64,000 nt of DNA from contig CAZRCI010000009.1 in the NCBI GenBank assembly GCA_964598535.1, positions 62,001-126,000 on the forward strand. The letters run 5' to 3'. The notes under the pieces are model-generated. The model searched no databases. It saw only the letters and a list, made by a program, of their open reading frames with translations, and was not told the origin of the DNA. Numbering within the stretch: the stretch's first letter is position 1; each line of letters opens with the position of its first letter. The DNA comes from JALHMI01 sp964598535 (lineage in GTDB: Bacteria; Planctomycetota; Planctomycetia; Pirellulales; PALSA-1355). Made by a program: the position numbers and the translations under genes. Shown here piece after piece: positions 16,546 to 26,288 of this stretch.

Positions 16546-17049
16546 TTAGCGACTCTGTTCGCACGGCTCGTCCAGGTCATACTCTAGCGAACCTGGATTT
16601 ATGAGCGCGAACTCGTGGCCGTAGACATTCTGCTCGAAGACGTATGTTATCAACCGTCTGTTCAGCCGCAGTCGAAATGGCACGGGGAATAGCCCTTCCC
16701 AGATCACGTGAGGGGCTAGGAATAGCACCAGGCCGCCCGTCCGCACGAAGTTGGCATGCGGCCCGTGATACACGAGGAGCAGCGCGGCGTAGACGAGTCC
16801 TGCACCGACGAACGCTACCAAGGCGCCACGGTTGCGCAGCATTCTCTGACGTTCGATGAGGTGTTTGCAGTTGACGCATGCTGGTGCGCGCACGATGGCC
16901 GGTAGCGCTGTCGAGCCAAAGAACTTGCGCCAAGTTGGCGCGCGGACGCACTCCTCTAGCGACTCTCCCGGACCAGGGCATCCGCAGAGGATGCAGCGAT
17001 CAGGAAAATGCGCCTCGCGCTGCGCATCCAAAGTTACTTCCATCGTCAT
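16546..17049 (-). CDS. Small membrane protein with two Cys pairs (zinc-ribbon-like)
   Basis: 167 residues, family not recognised. The N-terminal 70 residues carry CILCGC and CVNCKH about 45 residues apart, which looks like a four-Cys zinc site. Two hydrophobic segments follow (ALVAFVGAGLVYAALLLV and GGLVLFLAPHVIWEGLF), then a soluble tail. A second ATG two codons in (17043) is equally possible. It is convergent with the FadL-type gene, 38 bases apart. No function is assigned. Zinc-ribbon plus membrane hairpin proteins of this kind are common uncharacterised genes in planctomycetes. Confidence 0.65.
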   Translation of the reverse strand: MTMEVTLDAQREAHFPDRCILCGCPGPGESLEECVRAPTWRKFFGSTALPAIVRAPACVNCKHLIERQRMLRNRGALVAFVGAGLVYAALLLVYHGPHANFVRTGGLVLFLAPHVIWEGLFPVPFRLRLNRRLITYVFEQNVYGHEFALINPGSLEYDLDEPCEQSR

Positions 17050-17327
17050 TTCTGGTCACGCTTACTCCGCCCCGCGCAACAGCCATGAATTTCACCGCAA
17101 GAGCCCCAAAATACGAGCCTCTTCTGAGATAAATCGTAGCCTGTAACTGGCGAATCGCAGCCGACGGGGAGGTATTTTGGCTCAAACAAACGGGGGCCAT
17201 AGCGCTTCTCGGCGAGCGGCGTCCCGATCTTCCGGCGAGTTTTGCGGAATGTAGTGCTCGGATTCCATGCGACCCATGCGCGAAACATGAATTCAGAACG
17301 AGCGGAATAATCGGTACATTGCGAGTA

Positions 17328-18284
17328 TCACTCGCCGGACGCCGCGCGTACCGGGTTCTTCAGGACGCCGACGCCCTCGATTTCAATCTCGACGGTATCT
17401 CCCGGCTTGATTGCGCTCGTGCGGCCAGAAGTGCCCGTGAAGATCAAGTCGCCAGGATATAGCGTCACATATTGGCTGATAAAGCTTACAAGTTTGGGGA
17501 CAGGATGGATGAGTTGGCCCGTATTTTCCTGCTGCTTCACCTCGCCGTTTAGCCGTAGCGTCACCAGTAAATTGTCGTAGTCCAGGCCACTTGCGATCAC
17601 TGGACCTGCGGGGCCAAACGTGTCGCTACCTTTGGCACGCCACCACTGCACGTCTCCCTTTTGCCAATCGCGGGCACTTACGTCATTGCCGCACGTAACG
17701 CCCAGGATGCATGCCTTCGCTTCGGATTCGTCGACCCGTTGCGCCTTGCGGCCGATGACGATAACCAACTCGGCCTCGTAGTGAACTTCGTTGGTGCCGG
17801 GCGGAATGACAATCGGCTCTCCATCGGCGATCAAGCACGACGGAGTCTTGAAGAACACTTGAGGGGTTTGGAATTTCAGAGGCACTTCGCCCGGCTTTTC
17901 GCTGTCGATGATCGTTCGGCTATCCGATGTCGTGTCGCCTGATTTGGGGTTGGTGGTCACTTTCGTGGTCGTGACGATGGTGGTTATGAAGTCGCCAGCG
18001 CCGAGATGGCTTTTGTAACTTCCGGCGAGCGCCAATACCTGGGTTGGCCGTTCGACAGGCACAAGCAGCGTTACCTTCGACAGGGGCGTTATTCGTTCGC
18101 CCGCTTGCCACCGGCCGAACAGGTCGCCTTTGATTTCACGAACTTGATCGCCTTCGAGCAGGCCATAGCTTGTCGCCTCGCCAAGCCGATAGCGAACGAA
18201 ATGCTTGGTGTGGCCATCGGCCGCGAACGCTGGAGAGAACACGGCGAAATTCAGACAGCAAATCGCAAACAGGATGCGCGGCAT
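17328..18284 (-). CDS. Exported fumarylacetoacetate hydrolase (FAH) family protein
   Basis: 318 residues from the ATG at 18284, which opens a clear signal peptide (RILFAICCLNFAVFSPAFAA). The longer frame upstream has no such start. The FAH fold core occupies the C-terminal 200 residues. VHYEAELVIVIG supplies two Glu and GNDVSARDWQ the Asp of the metal site, and the family end motif PGDLIFTGT is present. FAH-type enzymes cleave C-C bonds of acylpyruvates or isomerise and decarboxylate related acids with Mg2+. An insert rich in Thr and Lys (about residues 95-135) is unusual. Export of an FAH enzyme is not typical but is seen in planctomycetes. Substrate unknown. Confidence 0.85.
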   Translation of the reverse strand: MPRILFAICCLNFAVFSPAFAADGHTKHFVRYRLGEATSYGLLEGDQVREIKGDLFGRWQAGERITPLSKVTLLVPVERPTQVLALAGSYKSHLGAGDFITTIVTTTKVTTNPKSGDTTSDSRTIIDSEKPGEVPLKFQTPQVFFKTPSCLIADGEPIVIPPGTNEVHYEAELVIVIGRKAQRVDESEAKACILGVTCGNDVSARDWQKGDVQWWRAKGSDTFGPAGPVIASGLDYDNLLVTLRLNGEVKQQENTGQLIHPVPKLVSFISQYVTLYPGDLIFTGTSGRTSAIKPGDTVEIEIEGVGVLKNPVRAASGE

Positions 18285-18420
18285 GGCAGGGGATCCTCGC
18301 AGAAAAGAGGGGGGGCGTACACGGCTCTGGCGACGATATCCTACTGCGCCGTGAGCCGCGTTGCGAACCGGAAGCCCTTCATTAATCGCGGCAGAAAAGG
18401 GAGGAGTGCCGAACTTCTCG

Positions 18421-18822
18421 CTAGGCGTCCGTCGCTGGCTTTCGGCCAGGCCAAGCCAATGCGTGGCCAATGGCGCGCGCTATATTTTCTGCCGTCGCAG
18501 GCTTCCGAATTCGCCACGCGAATGGTTCATGCTCCAGTACGACCTCTTCCGCGTCGGGGTGTCCCGAGACGAGCACGACCGGAATTCCTCGGGCCGCCAG
18601 CAATTCGCCAGCGGCGAGTCCATCCATGACAGGCATATCGAGATCAACAAAGACCACGTCGATATTCAAGTCCGCGCAACGATTCACCAATTCGTCGCCA
18701 TTGCTCGCGGCATAAACCACGGTATGGCCCAAGGCTTCGAGAAAACGGACGAACACGTCGCGGACATCCGCTTCGTCGTCCGCCAGCGCAATTCTCACGG
18801 TCGCCAACGGTCTGGTGTCCAT
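18421..18822 (-). CDS. Stand-alone response-regulator receiver
   Basis: 133 residues from the ATG at 18822. The upstream part of the frame is not protein-like. It is a receiver only: acidic pair LADDEAD, phosphoacceptor Asp in VVFVDLDMPVMDG, Ser in VLVSGHP, Lys in RIRKPATAE. No output domain follows, so it works as a CheY-like relay or by protein-protein contact. No kinase is adjacent on this strand. The kinases at 9.7-14 kb are possible partners, but 4 kb away and on the other strand. The gene sits between the FAH gene and tRNA-Arg. Confidence 0.85.
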   Translation of the reverse strand: MDTRPLATVRIALADDEADVRDVFVRFLEALGHTVVYAASNGDELVNRCADLNIDVVFVDLDMPVMDGLAAGELLAARGIPVVLVSGHPDAEEVVLEHEPFAWRIRKPATAENIARAIGHALAWPGRKPATDA

Positions 18823-19019
18823 GCAATCAGGCTCACGCGGGGAAGAAGGAAACGCCGATGCACTCGCACGGGAAGAAAGGCTATTGAAAAATCTAGCACT
18901 TTGAATGCCAGACGGTCGAAAGTACCGCAGCCCGATGATTTTGCGGTAAAACTCATCCCATTCAGGCCAAGGCCAATGATCCGATTGCAATGGCTCGCGG
19001 AGAGGACAAGCAAGGCGAG

Positions 19020-19093
19020 TATCCGCGGCTGGGCTCGAACCAGCAACCTTTGGCTTCGGAGGCCAACGCTCTATCCAATTGAGCTACGCGGAC
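19020..19093 (-). tRNA. tRNA-Arg (anticodon CCG)
   Basis: A 74-base cloverleaf on the minus strand. The acceptor pairs GTCCGCG with CGCGGAT. D arm GCTC/GAGC, anticodon stem TTGGC/GCCAA with loop CTCCGAA (anticodon CCG, reads CGG), T arm GCTGG-TTCGAGC-CCAGC. The 3' CCA is not encoded. Confidence 0.95.
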
Positions 19094-19103
19094 AAGCTGT
19101 TCA

Positions 19104-19131
19104 AGTATAACGGCTTGCGGCGATTGTTAAA
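19104..19131 (-). promoter_or_regulatory. Sigma-70-type promoter of tRNA-Arg
   Basis: Read on the minus strand, a -35-like TTTAAC (19126-19131) is followed after 16 bases by TATACT (19104-19109). That -10 hexamer lies 10 bases before the tRNA 5' end. Position and sequence fit a stable-RNA promoter. Confidence 0.55.
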
Positions 19132-19358
19132 GGGGCATGCAAGCGCTCCAGCAAAGCCTGGTTTTCGGGCTAAGCCTGTTTTTTAGGGTTCGCGTTTTGC
19201 GAGAGCACTAGTTTACTTGTTTGCGCCAAGCCGCTTGCGCGTCTGGCGCCGTTTTGCGTCCCCCGACCGAATCGAGGACATGCCTCAGGAGCGTTGAAGG
19301 CCACGGATGTACGGTAGGTGATGGAGTGCCTAGGCGCGGCATGTGCGTCGGCGGGGCG

Positions 19359-20135
19359 CTAAGCGATCCGCTGGCCGCGATAGACGGTCACGGGCGATCC
19401 ATCGACATAAAACGCATTCACCGGTTTGCTGGCCAATGTCTGAGCAAACGCTTCTCCATAGAGACGGTTTGCTCCGCCCCGAAATCGGGCACACTTGGCG
19501 GGCCATAGACGCCAGCGCGGATGCTCGACGCGATATTCGATCGTCGGTCGGCGGGGGCCTCCAGAGTAGCCCCAGTAATGCTCGATGATGAATTCTTCCA
19601 AGGATCCTGGCGGAGCGAATGCTCCGTGGCCGGCGGTCGCGATCGCTACCGAACCGGCGCGGTTGCCATGCCGCCAGGCATAGAGAGCCGCACGGCGTCT
19701 GTCCCGCGAGTCATGCGTCGACGTGAGTCGATGGCGCATCGGCACCGTGAGATAGTTTTCGCCATAGAGAAGACTTGCAATCCAGGTTACGGCAGGGCGA
19801 GGCGCGAGCTCGCGAATGAACACCACACCGCGCCGCCACGTATTGCCTACTCGGCGGCGGACATAAAACCGCAGATTCACTTCAACGAAATCTCGGTGTA
19901 GCGGGATGCTGACACCCCAGATTCGCGTGTTCAAGAATTTGAACCCCACGAGGCTTACCATCGCTTGTTCGTTCCACAGGTCGAGTTCGGTGCCCCGCGG
20001 GAGGTACGGAAGCAAGGCTTCACGATCGATTTCGTAATTTAGAACGGCCAGGCTTCTCCATTCGGCGGTAAGAAATGCCCGAGACCGTGTCGGGGAGCGT
20101 TCCTCGACGTGGCAATCTTCATACGCGGTTTTCAT
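19359..20135 (-). CDS. DUF2071 / YqjF-family protein
   Basis: 258 residues. The family signature is clear: LTAEWRSLAVLNYEID near the start, LLPYLPRGTELDLWNEQAMVSLVGFKF, VNLRFYVRR, GVVFIRELAPR and a C-terminal VYRGQRIA. The family adopts an acetoacetate-decarboxylase-like beta fold but has no proven reaction. It is predicted cytoplasmic, without signal peptide. The gene stands alone between tRNA-Arg and the RarD-like permease. The ATG at 20135 gives the full family length. Confidence 0.85.
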   Translation of the reverse strand: MKTAYEDCHVEERSPTRSRAFLTAEWRSLAVLNYEIDREALLPYLPRGTELDLWNEQAMVSLVGFKFLNTRIWGVSIPLHRDFVEVNLRFYVRRRVGNTWRRGVVFIRELAPRPAVTWIASLLYGENYLTVPMRHRLTSTHDSRDRRRAALYAWRHGNRAGSVAIATAGHGAFAPPGSLEEFIIEHYWGYSGGPRRPTIEYRVEHPRWRLWPAKCARFRGGANRLYGEAFAQTLASKPVNAFYVDGSPVTVYRGQRIA

Positions 20136-20236
20136 GCGCGACCTGCGATCTGGTCTGAGTGATGATGTTCGCCCGTTATGAAGATAACCGCAGCGAATTC
20201 GAACAGATCACCACGAATTGGCAAAGGCTTGCCGTG

Positions 20237-21217
20237 TCAAACGTCGGGCGGAGCCGGATCAAGCCGCTCCGCCTCGCGGAGCGTAAGCCGGCGCTGGTGC
20301 AGCATGCGCAATGAATCGAGCGAATAGATCCCGACGGCCGTCCAGATCAGAGACAGCGAGATCACCTTCACGGTGCTGAGCGGCTCGCGAAACAGTAGCA
20401 CGGCAATCAGGAATTGGATTGTCGGAGCAAGGTATTGCAGGAACCCGAGCGTTGCGAATTGTAGGCGGCGCGCCGCGGCGGCAAACAACAGCAGAGGCAC
20501 GCACGTCACAACGCCGCTCGCCGCCAGCTTCAGGCACATTGCCGGGTCGTTGAACACGAAAGCCGATGCTCCCAGCGAGCGCAGATAGATGATGAATCCG
20601 AGCGCGACGGGCGCAAGCAGGAGCGTTTCGACGAACAAGCCGAGCAGCCCATCCACGGCAACTTGCTTGCGCAACAGGCCGTAGAATGCGAAGGACAACG
20701 CGAGCGAGACGGCGATCAAGGGCACGCCGAGGATCGCTACGCCCAGCATCGCCAGGCCGACGCTCGCAACCTGCCAGCGTCGCAGTCGCTCTTTTAGCAC
20801 GACGACGCCGATCACTACGTTGACCAGCGGATTCAAGAAATAGCCGATGCTGGCTTCCACGACCTGGTCCGTTGAAACGGCATAGATGTAAACGAACCAG
20901 TTGAATGCCAGGAGCAGCGTGCTCGTGGCGAGCGCGGCGATCACGGGCCGCGACCGCAGCGCCGGCAGCACTTCGCCCCACCGGCCCACAAGCGTAAGCA
21001 CCAGCGACAGGAGCACAAACGACCAGACGACGCGTTGGGCAACGACTTCTTGCGGGGCCACGGTGGCCACAAGCTTGAAGTACAACGGCACCACGCCCCA
21101 CAAGCCGTAAGACAAGGCCCCATAGATCACGCCTTGCCGGGCGGGATCGACTGGGCGCGAGCCTGATACCCTGCTCGATATCGCGGGCTCGGTTTCGGCG
21201 GTGGATGGTGCTGACAT
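20237..21217 (-). CDS. rarD: RarD-type EamA/DMT-superfamily permease
   Basis: 326 residues from the ATG at 21217. A TTG 14 codons earlier is less likely. About ten membrane segments. The start matches RarD (GVIYGALSYGLWGVVPLYFKL), as do AFNWFVYIYAV, ASIGYFLNPLVNV and GFLQYLAPTIQFLIAVLLF. Drug/metabolite superfamily members export or import small metabolites across the inner membrane. RarD was named for chloramphenicol resistance in Pseudomonas, but its natural substrate is unclear. No linked enzyme indicates a substrate here. Confidence 0.9.
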   Translation of the reverse strand: MSAPSTAETEPAISSRVSGSRPVDPARQGVIYGALSYGLWGVVPLYFKLVATVAPQEVVAQRVVWSFVLLSLVLTLVGRWGEVLPALRSRPVIAALATSTLLLAFNWFVYIYAVSTDQVVEASIGYFLNPLVNVVIGVVVLKERLRRWQVASVGLAMLGVAILGVPLIAVSLALSFAFYGLLRKQVAVDGLLGLFVETLLLAPVALGFIIYLRSLGASAFVFNDPAMCLKLAASGVVTCVPLLLFAAAARRLQFATLGFLQYLAPTIQFLIAVLLFREPLSTVKVISLSLIWTAVGIYSLDSLRMLHQRRLTLREAERLDPAPPDV

Positions 21218-21408
21218 GGCTTTGGGAGTTACGACACGCGGCGGCGCTTCAAGGTTCAACCGGCGACGTTATCGTACCCGCTATTCTAGGCCTTCACCTC
21301 GGTGGAGCGTCAACCCAACCTTCAGGCATTCATGGAGCGTGCAGCATCGCGCAATCCGGCCGGCAAGGTATGTCAGGTCGAGGCAGCCTCGGAAGCTGAC
21401 GGCTTGCC

Positions 21409-22932
21409 TTAAACGATAATGTCGCGAATCACGTTGCCAAACACGTCGGTTAGACGCTCTTCGCGCCCCTGATGAAAGTAGGTGAGGTGTTCGTGATTCA
21501 GGCCGAGCAATGCGAGGACCGTGGCGTGCAGGTCGTGCAGGTGGACTTTGTTCACCTCGGCGGCAAATCCGAATTCGTCCGTTTCGCCATAAGAAACGCC
21601 GCCCTTCACGCCGCCACCGGCCAGCCACATGGTGAAGCCGTACGGATTGTGATTGCGGCCAGGCGCGCCTTCGCCTTCGGCGAATGGCATTCGGCCGAAC
21701 TCGCCACCCCACAGCACGAGCGTGCTTTCGAGCAGGCCTCGTCGCTCCAGGTCGGTAAGCAGGGCGGCGATTGGCTGATCGACTTCGGCTCCGTGCTTGC
21801 CGTGATTTTTTTCGACGCTTTCGTGCGCGTCCCAGGTATCTTCCAGATGACCGCCACCCGAGTAAAGTTGCACGAATCGCACGCCGCGTTCGACCAGTCG
21901 CCGTGCGACGAGGCAGTTTCTTCCAAACTCATCCGTCGGCTGTTGACCAACGCCGTACATCTCGAGCGTGTGTTGATCTTCTTTGGTCAAATCGACCGCC
22001 TCGGGCGCTTCGGACTGCATCCGGTAGGCGAGCTCATAACTTTGAATGCGCGAGGCCAGTTCCGCGCCTCCGGGCCGTTCTTCCAGATGTTGCTGATTGA
22101 GCTCGGCAAGCAAGTCAAGCTGCCGCCGCTGGCTCGTGGCATCCAGCGGCCCGCGCAGGTCGAGCACCGGTTCGCCAACTGGCCGGAACAAGGTGCCCTG
22201 AAAGCTTGCCGGCATGAACCCACTTGCCCAGTTCGGCTGGCCACTGATGGGCCCGCCCCGCTTGTCCATGATCGCTACGTACCCGGGCAGACTTTGATTC
22301 ATCGTCCCCAGGCCGTATACGACCCAAGAGCCCAACGATGGCCGGCCAATAAACGTGCTGCCCGTGTTCATGGCTACCAGCGCCGAGCCGTGCGCGTGGC
22401 TGTCGGTGTGGCACGAACGAATGAGGGCAAGCTTGTCGGCGTGCTCGCGAATTTTGGGGAAGTAATCCGAGATCATCAGGCCGCTTTCGCCGCCAGGACG
22501 GAAGGGCCGCCAGGCGGGCGTAAGGTACCCCATCTTGCGACCGCCCGAGTTGGTGAACTTTTTGTCGGTCGGGAGCGGCTTGCCCGCATGCTTGGCCAAC
22601 GAGGGCTTGTAGTCGAACGTGTCAACCTGGCTGGGCCCGCCGTTCATCATCAAAAAGATGACACTTTTGGCCTTGGCCGGAAAATGCGACTCGGCGGGCG
22701 CGAGCGGACTTTGGGCCGCGCGCGGGGCCGCCGTTGCCTGCCGCGCGAAGAACCCATCTTCAGCCAGCAAGGAGGACAACGCGAGCCCGGCAAAGCCGGC
22801 GCCCATTTCCCAGACGAACTCGCGCCGCGAGAGGCCACAAGGGAACTGCCGCGGCCAGCTTCGTCCCTGCACGCCACTTGATAATGTTGTCTCCCGCGCT
22901 GCCAGGGGAGGCTGGGACACTTCATTCGCCAT
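21409..22932 (-). CDS. DUF1501 protein with Tat signal (sulfatase-like fold)
   Basis: 507 residues. The Tat motif LSRREF near residue 34 is followed by a hydrophobic stretch (MGAGFAGLALSSLLA). The DUF1501 core follows with VIFLMMNGGPSQVDTFDYKP, HTDSHAHGSA, FGRMPFAEGEGAPGRNHNPYGF and a C-terminal TDVFGNVI. The family belongs to the alkaline phosphatase/sulfatase clan, but its reaction is unproven. It almost always pairs with DUF1549/DUF1553 genes in planctomycetes, as here: that gene is directly upstream, 55 bases away on the same strand. The Tat route implies export in folded form, perhaps with a metal. Polysaccharide breakdown is often suggested, but that is inference. Confidence 0.92.
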   Translation of the reverse strand: MANEVSQPPLAARETTLSSGVQGRSWPRQFPCGLSRREFVWEMGAGFAGLALSSLLAEDGFFARQATAAPRAAQSPLAPAESHFPAKAKSVIFLMMNGGPSQVDTFDYKPSLAKHAGKPLPTDKKFTNSGGRKMGYLTPAWRPFRPGGESGLMISDYFPKIREHADKLALIRSCHTDSHAHGSALVAMNTGSTFIGRPSLGSWVVYGLGTMNQSLPGYVAIMDKRGGPISGQPNWASGFMPASFQGTLFRPVGEPVLDLRGPLDATSQRRQLDLLAELNQQHLEERPGGAELASRIQSYELAYRMQSEAPEAVDLTKEDQHTLEMYGVGQQPTDEFGRNCLVARRLVERGVRFVQLYSGGGHLEDTWDAHESVEKNHGKHGAEVDQPIAALLTDLERRGLLESTLVLWGGEFGRMPFAEGEGAPGRNHNPYGFTMWLAGGGVKGGVSYGETDEFGFAAEVNKVHLHDLHATVLALLGLNHEHLTYFHQGREERLTDVFGNVIRDIIV

Positions 22933-22987
22933 GAGATGGTCAGCTCCGCTAGATTGCCCGATTCACCGGTCAGTCGACACAGATGGC

Positions 22988-24841
22988 TCAGTCAACATAG
23001 ATAAACTCGTTGGTGTTCAGTAGCACATGGCACAACGATTCGAGCGCGGCGGCACGGGCGTCGCTTGCCGCTTGCTGGGCTTCGAGGTGGGCCAGCGCCG
23101 CGGCTCGCTCCCTGGCGGTCGGGGCTCGCGAGAGCGCCAGCCACCAGGCCCTCTCGATCTGCTTTGTACCATCATCACCCGCCTCTTGGTGCAACCTCGC
23201 GGCGAAAGCCCGGCTTTGCTGATGTACGAAGTCGTTGTTCAGCAGCGCCAACGCCTGCGGGGCAACGGTCGAGATGCTTCTCTGAACAACAGGTTGGGTC
23301 GTGTCGGCAAAGTCGAAGGTGGTCATCAGTGGCAACAGCAGCGACCGCTTGGTCATCATGTAGACGCTCCGTCGTTTTTGATCTTCGGGCGGAGATTCCT
23401 TCCAAGCGCCACTCTTCATGGAAAGGCCTTCGAGCGTCTCGCGCGAGAGGGGCGGCGAGAAGCTTGGCCCGCCAATCCTCAGGTCCAACTCACCGCTAGC
23501 CGCCAGCATCGCATCGCGCAAGGGTTCGGCTTCGAGCCGCAGGCGATTGCGCCGCCACCACAACCGGTTTGCAAAATCCACCTGCGAGTAGGCGGTTTCG
23601 TCGGGATGTGCTGAATCCATCCGGTAGACGTTCGACAGCATGATCAGCTTGTGCAACCGTTTGATTTTCCAGCCGCCGGCCAGAAAATCCGCGGTCAACC
23701 AGTCGAGCAATTCGGGATGCGTCGGCTCTTCTCCCATGGTGCCAAAGTTGTCCGGCGTGCGCACCAACCCTTCGCCAAAATGATGCTGCCAAATCCGATT
23801 GACCATGACCCGGGCCGTCAGCGGATTCTCGGGGTCGGCAATCCAGCGAGCGAGTTGCAATCGCTGGCCAGTTGGGGACACGTTGCTTCGGTCGCTGGAG
23901 GACGGATGTGCCAGCGACACCATGGACAGGTAGCCTGCCGGCACGACGTCGCCCTGGCTGGCGTGGTTGCCACCGTTGAGCAGCTTCACTTCGACTCGTT
24001 GGGCCGGGTCGCTTGTAAAGGCCAGCAATTCGCCCTCGGCAGGCTTGCCGTTCGCGAAAAAGTTCAGCACGGCGTAGTAATCGGTCTGCGGAATCGGGTC
24101 GAACTTGTGGTCGTGGCAACGGGCGCACTTGAGTGTCACGGCCAGAAACGCCGTGCTCGTCGCGTGCATCAAATCGTCGAGCTGCTCGAATTTGTAGCTG
24201 GCCGGATCGTTGGGTTCGTCATCAAAGGTACCGACGCGCAAGAATCCGGTGGCGATCCGTGAACGCTCGTCCGCGCCGTCGATCTGATCGCCCGCCAGTT
24301 GAAGAACGATGAATTCATCGTAGGGCAGATCTTGATTGAAGGCCTCGATCACCCAATCGCGATAGCGCCAGGCATTGGGCTTGAGCGCGTCGCGTTCATA
24401 ACCGTTGGTTTCGGCGAACCGAGCGATGTCGAGCCAGTGTCGGCCCCACCGTTCGCCGTAGTGGGGACTCGCCAGGAGCTTGTCGACGAGGCGTTCGAAT
24501 GCGTCCACACGGTCGTCAGCAACAAAGGCCTGCACCGCTTCGGGCGTTGGCGGGAGCCCCCAAAGATCGAAGTAGGCTCGGCGAATCAGTTTGGACCGGC
24601 TTACCGGTGGCGCTGGTTGCCACCCCTTGCCGGCCAATTTGGCAAGGATGAAACGGTCGATGGGATGCTCAGTTCCCGAGGCGTCGCCAGAGTCGGGCAC
24701 AGCTACGGCCGCGAGCGGTCGCGTGGACCAAAGTTCGGAGCCATGATCGGCAGCCGACGCGGGGACAGCGCTGGCGGCGAGCATCGCCGCGAGCCCGATT
24801 CCCAGCCACCGACAAATGCTCCCTGAGCCGGTCTTGCGCAT
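22988..24841 (-). CDS. DUF1549/DUF1553 planctomycete cytochrome-type protein (short form)
   Basis: 617 residues, shorter than relatives that carry an N-terminal cytochrome c and often a lectin domain. A signal peptide (WLGIGLAAMLAASAVPASAA) is present. DUF1549 spans about 55-270 (HPIDRFILAKL, YGERWGRHWLDIARFAET). Within it CARCHDHKFDPI gives one CxxCH heme site. DUF1553 fills the C-terminal part (ENPLTARVMVNRIWQHHFGEG, GEEPTHPELLDWLT, PQALALLNNDFV). Its function is unknown. The family is thought to be a periplasmic redox partner of DUF1501. The gene is followed at 55 bases by the DUF1501 gene and preceded by an MFS carrier gene, all on the minus strand. Confidence 0.92.
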   Translation of the reverse strand: MRKTGSGSICRWLGIGLAAMLAASAVPASAADHGSELWSTRPLAAVAVPDSGDASGTEHPIDRFILAKLAGKGWQPAPPVSRSKLIRRAYFDLWGLPPTPEAVQAFVADDRVDAFERLVDKLLASPHYGERWGRHWLDIARFAETNGYERDALKPNAWRYRDWVIEAFNQDLPYDEFIVLQLAGDQIDGADERSRIATGFLRVGTFDDEPNDPASYKFEQLDDLMHATSTAFLAVTLKCARCHDHKFDPIPQTDYYAVLNFFANGKPAEGELLAFTSDPAQRVEVKLLNGGNHASQGDVVPAGYLSMVSLAHPSSSDRSNVSPTGQRLQLARWIADPENPLTARVMVNRIWQHHFGEGLVRTPDNFGTMGEEPTHPELLDWLTADFLAGGWKIKRLHKLIMLSNVYRMDSAHPDETAYSQVDFANRLWWRRNRLRLEAEPLRDAMLAASGELDLRIGGPSFSPPLSRETLEGLSMKSGAWKESPPEDQKRRSVYMMTKRSLLLPLMTTFDFADTTQPVVQRSISTVAPQALALLNNDFVHQQSRAFAARLHQEAGDDGTKQIERAWWLALSRAPTARERAAALAHLEAQQAASDARAAALESLCHVLLNTNEFIYVD

Positions 24842-24950
24842 GCTTGTCGTTTCCTAGGCCTTACTCGCGGTTGGCTTGTAAGTCGCGTTGCCTCGTGGCC
24901 CTCAGTTTACGTTGGGTGAAAGAGCCGTTCAATCTGCCGCTCTCTCGCGT

Positions 24951-26288
24951 TCAGTTGGCCAGGTTTCGACGTGGATTGATTGCCAGCCAAGCCAGGCCTC
25001 CCATGGCATAGGCCGCCGCGGAGAGAGCAAAACTGGCTGACCAGCCAAATTCGTCAGCCAGGCGTGGCACCAGCGAAATGCCGATGGCTGCGCCGATGTT
25101 GCCGCACATATTTCCCACTCCCAGAACGGTTCCGGCAAACGAGCCGCCCAGATCCTGATAGGTACACCACAGCGCGCCGAGACCAAAGTCGCCCAGCAGA
25201 GACGCCACGACCAGAATCGTGACGATCGCATGAGGATCGTCCAATTGGAAGCACGTCAGATAGGCGAGCGCGGCGCCACCATAGGAAATCATGCACGGGA
25301 CTCGCCGCCCCCAGACGAGTCCTAACCTTCGCACCAGCCAATCGGTTGTCACTCCACCGGTGAGGCAACCAACCATTCCGGCGAAGGCTGCCAGGCTCGT
25401 GGTCGAACCGGCCTGAACCTCGGACCAGCCGTGTGCCTTGATGAGGTAGGTCGGCAGAAGCGTGCCGAGCAGGATCCAGCCCACGTTGATACAGAAATTG
25501 CAGACCGCGAGCGCCCAGATCGAAGGGCTGGTGACCAGACGAGCCGCCAACACCCCGCTTGGCAAAGCGTCTGCTCGAGGCGCCGGCCCTCCGCTTGCGG
25601 CTTCGCACGAGGTGCCCGCGATCAGTGCACGCTCGGCCGCGTTCACTCCGCGGTGTTCTTCGGGCCGATCGCGAAACCAATGCCAGAACACAAACGCCCA
25701 CAGAAAGCCGATCGCTCCGTAAGCGATGAACACGGGTCGCCACCGTGCGATGTCGAAGTCGAGCAGCCCGACTTGCCGCATGGCGAGTGCCGTCAACGCG
25801 GGCGCTAGAACGGCGCCTGCGCGGCCACCCAGCGATACGGCGCTATTGGCGAACCCGCGGACGTCGAAAGGCATCCATCTTCGCAAAAAGCTGGCGGTCG
25901 TGGCATAGGCGCCGGCCTGGCCGATGCCCAAGAGTGCGCGCATAACGATGAGGCCCGTCAGGCTGGTGACGAGTCCCGTGCCGGCAAGAGCGAGCGACCA
26001 GGCCAACATGTACAGCGTCAAGGCGCGGCGACCGCCCCAACGATCTCCCAGCCAGCCGGCTGGAATTTGGAGCAGGGCGTAAAACCAGAAGAATACCGCC
26101 ACGGCATCAGCGACTTGTTCGAGCGGCGCCGCGAGATCCTCGGCCATCGCGGGAATCGCAACCGAAATCGACATTCGGTCAAGATACAGAATTACGGCCA
26201 TGGCCACCGACAGCACGAGCACGCCATAGCGTGCCCGCGTGGGACGAAGGTCTCCGGTGGTTTCGCGGTTTGTCATTGACGACCTCAT
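24951..26288 (-). CDS. MFS transporter, anion:cation symporter (ACS) type
   Basis: About 445 residues with 12 membrane segments. The first segment matches ACS-family carriers (ILYLDRMSISVAIPAMAEDL), followed by GWLGDRWGGRRALT (the loop 2-3 motif) and ALLGIGQAGAYATTASFLRRWMP. The family imports organic anions such as hexuronates, glucarate, tartrate or phthalate with H+ or Na+. The start is 26288 or 26276, since both ATGs are close together. It lies 109 bases upstream of the DUF1549/DUF1553 gene on the same strand and may supply the uptake step of that degradative set. The substrate cannot be fixed. Confidence 0.88.
   Translation of the reverse strand: MRSSMTNRETTGDLRPTRARYGVLVLSVAMAVILYLDRMSISVAIPAMAEDLAAPLEQVADAVAVFFWFYALLQIPAGWLGDRWGGRRALTLYMLAWSLALAGTGLVTSLTGLIVMRALLGIGQAGAYATTASFLRRWMPFDVRGFANSAVSLGGRAGAVLAPALTALAMRQVGLLDFDIARWRPVFIAYGAIGFLWAFVFWHWFRDRPEEHRGVNAAERALIAGTSCEAASGGPAPRADALPSGVLAARLVTSPSIWALAVCNFCINVGWILLGTLLPTYLIKAHGWSEVQAGSTTSLAAFAGMVGCLTGGVTTDWLVRRLGLVWGRRVPCMISYGGAALAYLTCFQLDDPHAIVTILVVASLLGDFGLGALWCTYQDLGGSFAGTVLGVGNMCGNIGAAIGISLVPRLADEFGWSASFALSAAAYAMGGLAWLAINPRRNLAN

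Noticed and set aside
17046..17288. 80-codon frame overlapping the start of the small membrane protein gene by 4 bases
   Set aside because: The ATGA overlap is tempting, but the peptide has no family, no clear ribosome site and looks like random translation.
21472..22881. 469-codon open frame opposite the DUF1501 gene
   Set aside because: Antisense shadow of a GC-rich gene. No motifs, and the minus-strand protein is a clear family member.
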